Part shown: positions 1 to 5,933 of the stretch, in pieces
Layout: each line of letters opens with the position of its first letter
How positions within the stretch are numbered: the first letter of the stretch is position 1
NCBI GenBank assembly: GCA_052315315.1
Contig: JBLSDE010000046.1
Location: forward strand, 1 to 6,090
DNA from: Cuniculiplasma sp052315315
GTDB taxonomy: Archaea; Thermoplasmatota; Thermoplasmata; Thermoplasmatales; Thermoplasmataceae
Reading direction: 5' to 3'
Length of the DNA: 6,090 nucleotides
Program-made: the position numbers and the translations under genes
The notes under the pieces: generated by a model
Told to the model about the DNA's origin: nothing
Database searches by the model: none
The model's input: the letters and a program-made list of their open reading frames with translations, nothing else

Positions 1-432
1 ATATCTCCATGCCTGTGCTATGTTGAGAAGGGAAGGGCTGTTGACATATCCTGTTATCATTCCATAGCTATCCGATCTCCCGTTGAAAACATCAACTACG
101 TAAGGATTATCTGAAAGATTGTACGTTATATTCTTACTTCCGAAGTTTCCTCCAGTTGTGATCCACTCGGGATCAAAGGCAAGCAGGGTGAGACTTGCGT
201 TTGAAAGATTATAGATGAATCCTGAATCTGGATATGTTGTATATGGTGAATTAAAATGGGGAATATCTTTAAGGATGACTCTTATTTGAACAGGCAATCC
301 TTCTGTTGTATGATGGTCTGATATATCATAGTGATAAATTATGAAACCTGATGAAGCAATCACTATCGCGGCAGCAAGGATTGGGAATATGAACTTCTTT
401 CTTTCCTTATTCATACCCTTTACAGGTGTCAT
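1..432 (-). CDS. Membrane-anchored extracellular protein of unknown function (5' part only, runs off window)
   Basis: An open frame on the minus strand reads without a stop from an ATG at 432 to the window edge, giving 144 codons of an incomplete gene. The protein begins with a basic stretch (NKERKK, residues 8-13 from this start). A hydrophobic segment follows (about 14-31, FIFPILAAAIVIASSGFI), which could be a signal anchor or an uncleaved signal peptide. The rest is polar and rich in Tyr, Asn, Ser and Thr, with sequons NLS, NAS, NIT and NLS, as expected for an N-glycosylated archaeal surface protein. I do not recognise a family and assign no function. The start is uncertain: in-frame ATGs lie at 438, 432 and 414. 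I chose 432 because the TATA-like box at 453-463 is centred about 25 nt upstream, which fits a leaderless transcript. The gene is divergent from the transposase remnant. Confidence 0.8.
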   Translation of the reverse strand, partial: MTPVKGMNKERKKFIFPILAAAIVIASSGFIIYHYDISDHHTTEGLPVQIRVILKDIPHFNSPYTTYPDSGFIYNLSNASLTLLAFDPEWITTGGNFGSKNITYNLSDNPYVVDVFNGRSDSYGMITGYVNSPSLLNIAQAWRY

Positions 433-452
433 AATCATATGAATATGGCATT

Positions 453-463
453 GTATATATATT
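453..463 (-). promoter_or_regulatory. TATA-like box for the minus-strand surface protein gene
   Basis: Read on the minus strand this is AATATATATAC, a strong match to an archaeal TATA box. Its centre (about 457) lies some 25 nt from the ATG at 432 and 19 nt from the ATG at 438. No ribosome-binding site is visible before either ATG. The spacing is what a leaderless archaeal transcript would show. The assignment rests on sequence and spacing only. Confidence 0.55.
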
Positions 464-500
464 ATGGTTCTTCCGACTTTTATATGGTTAATTTCAACTA

Positions 501-901
501 ATGCTTTTATATAGAATTCAACGGACGAATGCCAGATCTATTCAACATTGCTGGAACTTAAATCACTCTGGAAGACTATACTCACCAGGGAATCTGCCGG
601 AGAAATACCGGGAAAGATGTGAGGAACTTAGGAAATCATATCTCCTGACGGGAAAGGCATATTCCATGAAGGAAAGTATAGGTGAGTTGTGGAATGCATT
701 CCATCATAGATGGAATGAAGGATGTTGCAAGGGCATAATGGGTTGGTTCAAAGATATGGCTTACAGAAGGGATGACTTATGGATTCAGAAATGAGGAGCA
801 CCTGAGGAATTCCATATATTTCAGGTGCGGTAATCTACAGATTTATCCATGAGCCCACAAGAAAACACTATGACCCTCTTATTTTTGTCTTTAGAAGATG
901 A
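501..901 (+). pseudogene. Degraded C-terminal remnant of an ISL3-like transposase
   Basis: The longest open piece (501-794, 97 codons) contains LPEKYRERCEELRKSYLL, then KAYSMKESIGELWNAFHHRW and GIMGWFKDM. This resembles the helical stretch late in ISL3-family DDE transposases, where a 'penL..e..l' segment precedes 'ay.lke.l..lw'. The reading then jumps frame. In the frame of 760-849 it gives LTEGM, TYGFRNEEHLRNS and IYFRCGNLQIYP, like the ISL3 C-terminus ('.EG.N...K..k...yGfrn...'). In the frame of 848-901 it gives HEPTRKH and a stop. The stretch normally lying between the catalytic Glu motif and 'YGFRN' looks deleted. The N-terminal domain and first two catalytic Asp regions are missing, and I found no terminal inverted repeats. 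The ATG at 501 is probably fortuitous, since transposase-like sequence starts only near 570. Alternatively, the 97-codon frame could be a small expressed protein, but the continuing homology in other frames argues against it. The family assignment comes from motif memory, not a search. Confidence 0.65.
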
Positions 902-913
902 ACGATAGTTCAT
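898..913. repeat. Short perfect inverted repeat (6-bp stem, 4-nt loop)
   Basis: ATGAAC, then GATA, then GTTCAT forms a perfect 6-bp stem with a 4-nt loop. A G-T and an A-T pair could extend it outward. It coincides with the end of the last transposase-like frame (stop at 899-901), so it could be a relic of an insertion-sequence end or terminator. A stem this short can also arise by chance. Confidence 0.3.
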
Positions 914-1130
914 TTACAAATACATTCTTCCGATATTTCAAAACCTCGATGATGTGGTAAGATTATGAATATACAGAATGTTCGCCACAATTTTGTTGAT
1001 TAGGATTGGTTATTGTATTTGCTGTAACTTTTCAAATATTAGAAAGATTTCACCCACCTAAATTCAATCTCTTGTGAAAGGAAACTCCCAGCTCGCATTT
1101 ATCAACTTACTGTTTGGATTTTACAATAAA
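902..1130. other. Intergenic stretch with no recognisable gene
   Basis: This stretch between the transposase remnant and the promoter of the large surface protein has frequent stops in every frame and only tiny open pieces. I see no tRNA-like or other RNA-gene structure. The left edge overlaps a short perfect hairpin (898-913). It may be further decayed insertion-sequence DNA or simply the upstream region of the surface protein gene. Confidence 0.5.
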
Positions 1131-1141
1131 ACTAATATAAA
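1131..1141 (+). promoter_or_regulatory. TATA-like box for the large surface glycoprotein gene
   Basis: ACTAATATAAA lies with its centre near 1137, about 21 nt before the ATG at 1158 and 27 nt before the in-frame ATG at 1164. No ribosome-binding site precedes either ATG. The position fits a leaderless archaeal promoter and slightly favours 1164 as the true start. Confidence 0.5.
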
Positions 1142-1157
1142 GGATAATAATGAATAA

Positions 1158-4100
1158 ATGTATATGCATAACCGTAGTAAGGTAGTTTCTTTTTTGATTG
1201 TTTCCTTGATGGTATCTTCACTTATCCCTATGGTTAATGGTATGACTGGAGGACCTGAAGTGGTTATGCCTTCTCATGCATCAAATGTTGCCTTGCAGAC
1301 AAATCCATTGGAATATGGGAATTCAAAAATAATTTCATTTTCATCCTATTCCGGTATGTTAAATTATAACCTTTCCGACTACAATATAGAGAACTATTCA
1401 AGCCAATTATCCTCCTATCTGGACTGGACATCACAGGAGACCTATTATGACGGTAATTTTTATATTGTAGGCGGTTCGGGCCTGATAAGTTTGAATGGCA
1501 GTGTGGGCAATTATAATATGGTGAAGGAAAGCTCTCCGAGTGGCGGTTATTGTAGATTCGTATTACCAGATGATGGTTCGCTCCTTCTTGGTGGAAATTA
1601 CTTTGACCCTCCTGCCGGTCTATACATATTTTCCTATGATCCAGTGAACAATTCCTTGACTAATCTTTCTGGAAGGATTATTGCACCAGTTAACCAGTTT
1701 GGTAGTGAAAATAACATTGTGGGAATGCAAAACTTTGGAAACTTTACCTACGTCATATATAATCAGGAAAGAAGTTACTCGAGACTGTATATTCAGAAAT
1801 TTAACAGCACTTCTTCTGAGAATATTTCCTCTGAGCTTTCTCTATATGGAACAGATATTATAACTGCATCCGGCGGGAAATATATGATACTCATAGGTGG
1901 GGCGGCTGGAGGATATTCATATCTTTTTAATGCTAACACTGGAACTTTTAAAAATTTAAATAACGCAGATATTTTGAATTCACAGGGTATTAATTGTCTA
2001 AATGAAGCAGCATATGTTGCTGGTAATTTCACTTACGGATATAGAGATGATATTTACCAGTATGATCCTGTTACAAACAGTACTGTGTTACTTAATTCAT
2101 TTCCAAATTACAGAGTCACCTTTGTTAGCGCAGGTCCATCCAATTCGAGCCTAATTGGAATATACGAAGATTCGTATACAACACTCCTGATATTGAATAG
2201 GGGTACATATCACGACATGGGTTCCTACTACGGAATAATTAACGATGCCACCTTTTCAAAGAGGAGTGGAAGTATACTTATGATTGGTGACAGTTTAGTT
2301 CCAGGAAAGCCTGTATCCTACTATCTTCAGTTGAAATCAACATACGTATATTTTGTGGAGGAGGGATTGCCTTCAGGTATGGAGTGGACGCTTCATTTAA
2401 ATGGAACAAATATAGATGAGAACATATCCACAACCAGTAATGAGACTGACCTTCTGCTTACCTATGGTAACTACACCCTTAGAGCCACATCACAAACAAG
2501 GACATATTACACAATACCTGAAACCATAGATGTTGACTATCAGGGTATAGTAATCCATATTGATTTTATGCCCTATTACTATAATGCAACCTTTTTGGAA
2601 AGAGGACTCCCTGCCAATTTATCATGGAATCTAGAAATAACTTCACAAAAAAGTACCAATCTCAATTATACAATTAACAGCAACATTTTTTCCTTAAGGT
2701 TACTGAATGGAACGTACATTTACCACCTTAAGGCTTCTTCTAATCTCTGGTTTTCCTTTAATTCCTCCGGTAAATTTACAATAAACGGTTCATCAGTGAA
2801 CATTTTGATTCAATTTGTAAGGGCCTATGTGGTGAAATTTAACATCATCTTTCCCTATGTGGTACATCAATGGTTTATTAACGGATCCCTTGGCACAAAA
2901 TATAATTTTAATCTGTCGGGAAATAATAGTTCTGCAAAAACTTATCTCCCTAACGGAACCTATATTTATCAGGGTTCAACCACTGAAAAGAAGTTCTACA
3001 ACAGTGGCGGGAACTTCACCATTAATGGGAATAATATATCCTTAAACATTGAATTCATACCTTATCTCTATAATATTACTGTTGTGAAGAATACCACTGA
3101 AAACACAGGATATTGGGGAATATGTTTTAACAATACCACATTATATGAAGATAATAATAGTGAGCATCTTCTTACAGTGAAAGTTACAAATGGAACCTAT
3201 TTTATAAAATTCTTTAACTTCAACAGCGATTACAGACCAAAGGTACTTGAAACTGTATTAAAAGTTGATGGGTCTCCAATAAAATATTATCTTGACTTTG
3301 TTCCATCGTTCTACATCATATTTTCATCAAAGGAGGTGCTTCAAGCAAAATGGTCCGTGGATTTGCATAATTCATCTGGATTTGAGGAGACAGGAAACCT
3401 TTCTGGTAGAAATTTTACATTTATACTTCCAAACGGAACATATCATTTCCAAATATGCTATTTCGGATACCACATTATACTCTACCCAAACGTGGGAAAT
3501 ATATTCGTTGATGGAAAAAATCTGACCATTAATCTTACCCCTGAAGATTCTTACTCGGTTAATTTTTCCGAAAATAATCTATTGAATGGCACCCAATGGT
3601 ATCTCAATGTAACCACAGGTGCAGGTTATTTTAACGGATCTTCCAATCTGAGTTACATAGATCTTTGCCTTCCAGATGGAAATTTCATATACTCTGCAAC
3701 AAGTGAGAATAAAATATTTGCATTTCAAACCGGATCTGGTCTTGTAAATGGATTCAACACATCCTTATCTGTGGCTTTCACAGTGGTAAGGTATCAGGTT
3801 ACATTTTCACTGAACAATCCTTCTGGAATGAATTTTTTGATGAACATTACAGAAAGCCCTGTTCCATTTAGTCTTTTGCGGACAGGTCTCTCCAATGTGT
3901 CAGTGGGAGAGGGCAGTGGACTCTATATAATGTATCTTGTAAACGGAACTTATAAGCTGAACGCACATCTCTTGAACAGAACATACACATTAAATGGTTT
4001 TACCTTCACCATAAATGGATCCTCAAACGAATACAGATTGAATTTGCATCCATATCTCTATCTGGTTCAATTTATATTGAATTCTACTGGAGTATCAGGA

Positions 4101-4451
4101 AGCTGGTCTGTGAATGGAATCAATGCGCCCACTTCATTGGGAATAAATATATATGCCGTGAACGGAACACACAATTACACAATTCAGGGGCCAACTAACG
4201 TGTTCGTAAATAAGAGTGAAGGAACGTTCACCATAAAGGGTAAAAATATAACCATTTACGTTTCATTTATTAGAAAAAATGAGGTACAGATTGTGGAAAC
4301 TTATGGTCTAAATTACATCTATCAGGCATTGAATACTATTGAGAATTCCTATCTGAATATCTTTGTTTTAGGTGTTATTGCGCTGGTTGCATATTCATCC
4401 TATAGAGCAAATGCCTCCATAAGAAAGTTGAGGAAGGCAGGTTCAAAATAG
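1158..4451 (+). CDS. Giant modular cell-surface glycoprotein: beta-propeller-like head, eight ~80-residue beta-repeats, C-terminal membrane anchor
   Basis: The 1,097-residue product has a signal peptide (about residues 3-28) and then a propeller-like region (about 97-395) with motifs such as SYDPVNNSLTNL and QYDPVTNSTVLL. Eight tandem domains follow, starting near residues 397, 477, 559, 640, 720, 801, 881 and 970. A hydrophobic segment (about 1065-1082) and a basic tail (RKLRKAGSK) end it. This predicts a protein held in the membrane by its C-terminus and displayed outside the cell. The repeats begin [VIA]xF, with GLPSG..W or GLPAN..W best preserved in the first two, and contain a central NGTY turn and a late FTING turn. 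By hand I count more than 50 N-x-S/T sequons, so it is probably heavily N-glycosylated. There are only a few Cys, so disulphides seem unimportant. Related 'GLPSG' repeats are known in thermopsin-type and other secreted proteins of acidophilic archaea, but I see no protease motif here. Adhesion, surface-layer or substrate-binding roles are all possible and function is unknown. Starts at 1158 and 1164 are both plausible. The SDR gene follows after 9 nt. Confidence 0.93.
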   Translation: MYMHNRSKVVSFLIVSLMVSSLIPMVNGMTGGPEVVMPSHASNVALQTNPLEYGNSKIISFSSYSGMLNYNLSDYNIENYSSQLSSYLDWTSQETYYDGNFYIVGGSGLISLNGSVGNYNMVKESSPSGGYCRFVLPDDGSLLLGGNYFDPPAGLYIFSYDPVNNSLTNLSGRIIAPVNQFGSENNIVGMQNFGNFTYVIYNQERSYSRLYIQKFNSTSSENISSELSLYGTDIITASGGKYMILIGGAAGGYSYLFNANTGTFKNLNNADILNSQGINCLNEAAYVAGNFTYGYRDDIYQYDPVTNSTVLLNSFPNYRVTFVSAGPSNSSLIGIYEDSYTTLLILNRGTYHDMGSYYGIINDATFSKRSGSILMIGDSLVPGKPVSYYLQLKSTYVYFVEEGLPSGMEWTLHLNGTNIDENISTTSNETDLLLTYGNYTLRATSQTRTYYTIPETIDVDYQGIVIHIDFMPYYYNATFLERGLPANLSWNLEITSQKSTNLNYTINSNIFSLRLLNGTYIYHLKASSNLWFSFNSSGKFTINGSSVNILIQFVRAYVVKFNIIFPYVVHQWFINGSLGTKYNFNLSGNNSSAKTYLPNGTYIYQGSTTEKKFYNSGGNFTINGNNISLNIEFIPYLYNITVVKNTTENTGYWGICFNNTTLYEDNNSEHLLTVKVTNGTYFIKFFNFNSDYRPKVLETVLKVDGSPIKYYLDFVPSFYIIFSSKEVLQAKWSVDLHNSSGFEETGNLSGRNFTFILPNGTYHFQICYFGYHIILYPNVGNIFVDGKNLTINLTPEDSYSVNFSENNLLNGTQWYLNVTTGAGYFNGSSNLSYIDLCLPDGNFIYSATSENKIFAFQTGSGLVNGFNTSLSVAFTVVRYQVTFSLNNPSGMNFLMNITESPVPFSLLRTGLSNVSVGEGSGLYIMYLVNGTYKLNAHLLNRTYTLNGFTFTINGSSNEYRLNLHPYLYLVQFILNSTGVSGSWSVNGINAPTSLGINIYAVNGTHNYTIQGPTNVFVNKSEGTFTIKGKNITIYVSFIRKNEVQIVETYGLNYIYQALNTIENSYLNIFVLGVIALVAYSSYRANASIRKLRKAGSK
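1164..1241 (+). other. Signal peptide region of the surface glycoprotein
   Basis: Residues 3-28 run MHNRSK (short, basic), then VVSFLIVSLMVSSLIPMV (hydrophobic), then NG before MTGG. This is a standard Sec-type layout, with likely cleavage near residue 28. The exact site is a guess. It marks the protein as exported. Confidence 0.75.
1446..2342 (+). other. Beta-propeller-like (Kelch-like) head domain of the surface glycoprotein
   Basis: Residues about 97-395 contain recurring blade-like units. Each has a hydrophobic strand ending in a Gly pair, then a strand, and often 'xYDPxxNSxxxL'. Visible units are YIVGGSGLISL (102-112), LLLGGNYF to YDPVNNSLTNL (142-170), ILIGGAAGGYSYLFNANTG (244-262), AAYVAGNF to QYDPVTNSTVLL (284-312), SLIGIYEDSYTTLLIL (331-346) and ILMIGDSL (373-380). 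These suggest about six blades, with a possible further one at residues 57-90. Propellers of this sort usually bind ligands or proteins and some are enzymes. No catalytic set is recognisable, so a binding role is only an inference. Confidence 0.55.
2346..4277 (+). repeat. Eight tandem ~80-residue beta-sandwich-like repeats within the surface glycoprotein
   Basis: Units start near nt 2346, 2586, 2832, 3075, 3315, 3558, 3798 and 4065, at residue spacings of 80, 82, 81, 80, 81, 80 and 89. Unit 7 carries about nine extra residues and unit 8 is the shortest (about 71). Each begins with a strand '[VIA]xF', followed after about ten residues by an aromatic, usually Trp (410, 490, 572, 653, 732, 814, 983; Phe 893 in unit 7). 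Near the middle is NGTY or a variant: YGNY in unit 1, NGTY in units 2, 3, 4, 5 and 7, DGNF in unit 6, NGTH in unit 8. A late turn is FTING, FTIKG, LKVDG, IFVDG or GLVNG. Each unit ends in an 'I.v.F' strand. The DNA copies are strongly diverged, so this is an old protein-level repeat. The layout resembles small immunoglobulin-like or PEGA-like beta-domains that form stalks. Confidence 0.88.
4350..4403 (+). other. C-terminal membrane anchor of the surface glycoprotein
   Basis: Residues about 1065-1082 (YLNIFVLGVIALVAYSSY) are hydrophobic and directly followed by a basic tail (RANASIRKLRKAGSK). This predicts an outside-N, inside-C single-pass anchor and places the propeller and all eight repeats on the cell exterior. 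Confidence 0.8.
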
Positions 4452-4452
4452 A

Positions 4453-4460
4453 TTTAATTA
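4453..4460 (+). promoter_or_regulatory. Possible TATA-like box for the SDR gene, immediately after the upstream stop
   Basis: TTTAATTA lies right after the TAG of the surface protein gene and is centred near 4457. That is about 22 nt before the in-frame ATG at 4479, but too close to serve the ATG at 4461. If used, it would give a leaderless SDR message starting at residue 7 of the longer reading. It is a short AT-rich match and could be chance. Read-through from the upstream gene is equally possible, because no T-rich terminator is seen between the genes. Confidence 0.35.
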
Positions 4461-5246
4461 ATGAGACCATTTCATAATATGGATTTGAAGATTGATGGAA
4501 TGAGGGTTCTGGTAACAGGTGCAGGAAAAGGCATTGGGAAGGAAATTACTTCAACACTTGCGAGGGAAGGGGCAGTAGTTGCTGCAAATTACAATAAGAC
4601 TGTGCCTGAATATGATAATTCTGTGAGCGGCAACATCAGAACTTACAGGGCAGATATTTCGAACCGGGATGAAGTTAGAAAAATGGCTGAAAAGATACGT
4701 GAGGAGATTGGAGGTCTAGATGGTATAGTAAATAATGCAGGTATCTGGTATCTTTTTCCCTTTGAGGAGTTTGACGAGAAAAAGTTTGATGCTATAATGA
4801 ACACAAACCTCAAGGGTACCATATACACAACCATGGAGTTTCTACCTGATCTCAAGAGATCAAACAGGGCATCGGTTGTCAATATAGCATCAAACGCAGG
4901 AGTTGGGACTTCTGCACTGAACACTACTGCCTATTCCATTTCAAAGGCCGCTGTCATAATGTTTACAAAGAGAATGGCTCTGGAGATGGAAAAATACAAA
5001 ATAAGGTTCAACGCAGTTGCCCCTGGATGGATAAAGACAGATCTCACGATCGGAGGGAAATCACTGTCTGAGATTGAGACAATGGAGAAGAGTTTCATAG
5101 AAAGGTCAACCGTATGCAGAACAGGACAACCTGAGGATGTGGCTGATCTGGTTTCATACCTCATATCGGAAAAATCTTCATTCATGAACGGCCAGGTTCT
5201 CGTGATAGATGGTGGCAGGAAGGATAATCTGACACACTCATTGTAA
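4461..5246 (+). CDS. Short-chain dehydrogenase/reductase (classical SDR, FabG-like), substrate unknown
   Basis: The 261-residue product has the length and motifs of a classical NAD(P)-dependent SDR with a Rossmann fold. TGAGKGIG (19-26) is the nucleotide-binding loop and NNAG (91-94) the structural motif. Asn116, Ser144, Tyr158 and Lys162 form the catalytic tetrad (NTNLKG, NIASNAG, YSISK). PGW (188-190) follows and the C-terminus carries LVIDGG (247-252). Lys23 in the glycine loop, and the lack of an acidic residue at the end of the second strand (AANYNK), suggest NADP(H), by analogy. The Ser-Tyr spacing is 14 rather than the usual 13, so the loop has one extra residue. Such genes are often labelled 3-oxoacyl-ACP reductase, but archaea generally lack the bacterial ACP-dependent fatty-acid system. 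A sugar, alcohol or other ketone substrate is therefore more likely and cannot be chosen from sequence. In-frame ATGs at 4461, 4479 and 4500 are possible starts. The 4479 start (MDLKIDGMRVLVTG) gives the more usual SDR N-terminus and fits the TATA-like spacing. Confidence 0.93.
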   Translation: MRPFHNMDLKIDGMRVLVTGAGKGIGKEITSTLAREGAVVAANYNKTVPEYDNSVSGNIRTYRADISNRDEVRKMAEKIREEIGGLDGIVNNAGIWYLFPFEEFDEKKFDAIMNTNLKGTIYTTMEFLPDLKRSNRASVVNIASNAGVGTSALNTTAYSISKAAVIMFTKRMALEMEKYKIRFNAVAPGWIKTDLTIGGKSLSEIETMEKSFIERSTVCRTGQPEDVADLVSYLISEKSSFMNGQVLVIDGGRKDNLTHSL

Positions 5247-5249
5247 ATT

Positions 5250-5273
5250 CCAATTTATTTTAACTTATTTTTT
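5250..5273 (+). terminator. T-rich terminator-like stretch after the SDR gene
   Basis: Three bases past the SDR stop the plus strand becomes T-rich, ending in a run of six T (5268-5273) that lies inside the last codons of the convergent nth gene. Archaeal transcription commonly stops at T-rich tracts without a hairpin. No comparable T tract is seen in the other direction just past nth, so termination of nth may occur inside the SDR gene. Confidence 0.45.
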
Positions 5274-5924
5274 CCTGTCTTTTAATGATTTTTCTCCAAA
5301 GTTGCAATAATCCCTTATATTGCATATCTGACATTTTGGACCAACAGGCCTGCATATATTCTTCCCAAATTCCACCATCATTGGATTAAGGCCAACCCAA
5401 AATTCCTTTGGAACGATTCTCTGCAATATGATTTCGGTCTCTTCCGGATCCTGTGAGGTGCTTATACCTGTTCTATAACATATCCTCTGAACATGTGTGT
5501 CTACTGCAATGGCCGGAATTCCAAAGGCGTCTGAAAGAACAACGTTTGCGGTCTTTCTTCCTACCCCTGGAATTTTCATCAAAAGATCTATGTCCTCTGG
5601 CACTTTGCAATTATACTGTTCCCTAAGTATTTTTGCCGCATTGATCACCCTTTCTGCCTTCACTGTCTTGAAACCAACCTTATCTATTATGGAAAGAACA
5701 TCATTATAGGATGCCTCGGAAAGACCATTGCAGTCATGATACTTTTCCTCCAGGGACCTGGCAGCCCTGTCCGTGACTTCATCCTTTGTCCTGTGGGACA
5801 GAATGGTCGTAATGAGGACCCAGAATGGGTCCCTGAATTCAAAATGGTGTTCAGGTGACTGTTTCTGCATCAACTTTATCATTGTGGTGATATTTTTTTT
5901 GAAATAACTCTCCGAACGTTTCAT
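5265..5924 (-). CDS. nth: Endonuclease III, bifunctional DNA glycosylase/AP lyase
   Basis: The 219-residue product matches the usual length of endonuclease III, which removes oxidised pyrimidines and cuts the abasic site in base excision repair. The helix-hairpin-helix is at about 116-130 (KIPGVGRKTANVVL). It includes Lys124, equivalent to the lyase nucleophile Lys120 of the E. coli enzyme, and Asp142 in AVDTHV is equivalent to Asp138. Four cysteines at 191, 198, 201 and 207 keep the exact C-x6-C-x2-C-x5-C spacing of the [4Fe-4S] cluster loop. Having both Lys and Asp argues for a true bifunctional Nth, not a MIG-type mismatch glycosylase or the monofunctional MutY. In the N-terminal lesion-recognition segment the sequence is LSHRTKDE, where E. 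coli has LSAQATD. The start at 5924 gives the full N-terminal helix. A TATA-like box sits about 19 nt upstream, with no clear ribosome-binding site. The gene converges on the SDR gene with an 18-bp gap and looks intact and chromosomal. Confidence 0.96.
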   Translation of the reverse strand: MKRSESYFKKNITTMIKLMQKQSPEHHFEFRDPFWVLITTILSHRTKDEVTDRAARSLEEKYHDCNGLSEASYNDVLSIIDKVGFKTVKAERVINAAKILREQYNCKVPEDIDLLMKIPGVGRKTANVVLSDAFGIPAIAVDTHVQRICYRTGISTSQDPEETEIILQRIVPKEFWVGLNPMMVEFGKNICRPVGPKCQICNIRDYCNFGEKSLKDRKK

Positions 5925-5933
5925 CTAACAGTG

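Noticed and set aside
902..1157. Possible tRNA, small RNA or hidden small gene in the largest intergenic stretch
   Set aside because: There is no cloverleaf-like pairing or conserved tRNA box, and the open frames are only a dozen or so codons long. The only structure seen is the short hairpin at its left edge.
1681..2032. Overlapping open frames on both strands inside the surface protein gene (plus 1681-1863, minus 1793-2032)
   Set aside because: They lie wholly within a well-supported 1,097-codon gene, show no recognisable motif and have the composition expected of out-of-frame readings.
2857..3525. Further open frames in the repeat region (plus 2857-3045 and plus 3292-3525)
   Set aside because: They are out-of-frame readings of the repeat-coding DNA, with no start signals or protein motifs of their own.
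2346..4277. Regular ~240-bp periodicity as a CRISPR-like or satellite DNA repeat
   Set aside because: The period is seen only in the protein. The DNA copies are strongly diverged, lie in one open frame and have no identical short repeats separated by spacers.
1158..4451. Thermopsin-type protease identity for the large surface protein
   Set aside because: The GLPSG-style repeats recall the C-terminal parts of such secreted proteins, but no protease domain or catalytic motif is visible. The N-terminal region looks like a propeller instead.
4643..5185. Two minus-strand open frames opposite the SDR gene
   Set aside because: They are antisense to an SDR with every catalytic motif intact, and neither has a promoter or recognisable product.
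5497..5709. Plus-strand open frame opposite nth
   Set aside because: It is antisense to the conserved helix-hairpin-helix coding region of nth and is explained by that constraint.
5893..5900. Run of eight T near the start of nth as a frameshift or slippage site
   Set aside because: The frame reads through it as Phe-Lys-Lys-Asn with sensible protein on both sides, so there is no sign of a broken or recoded gene.
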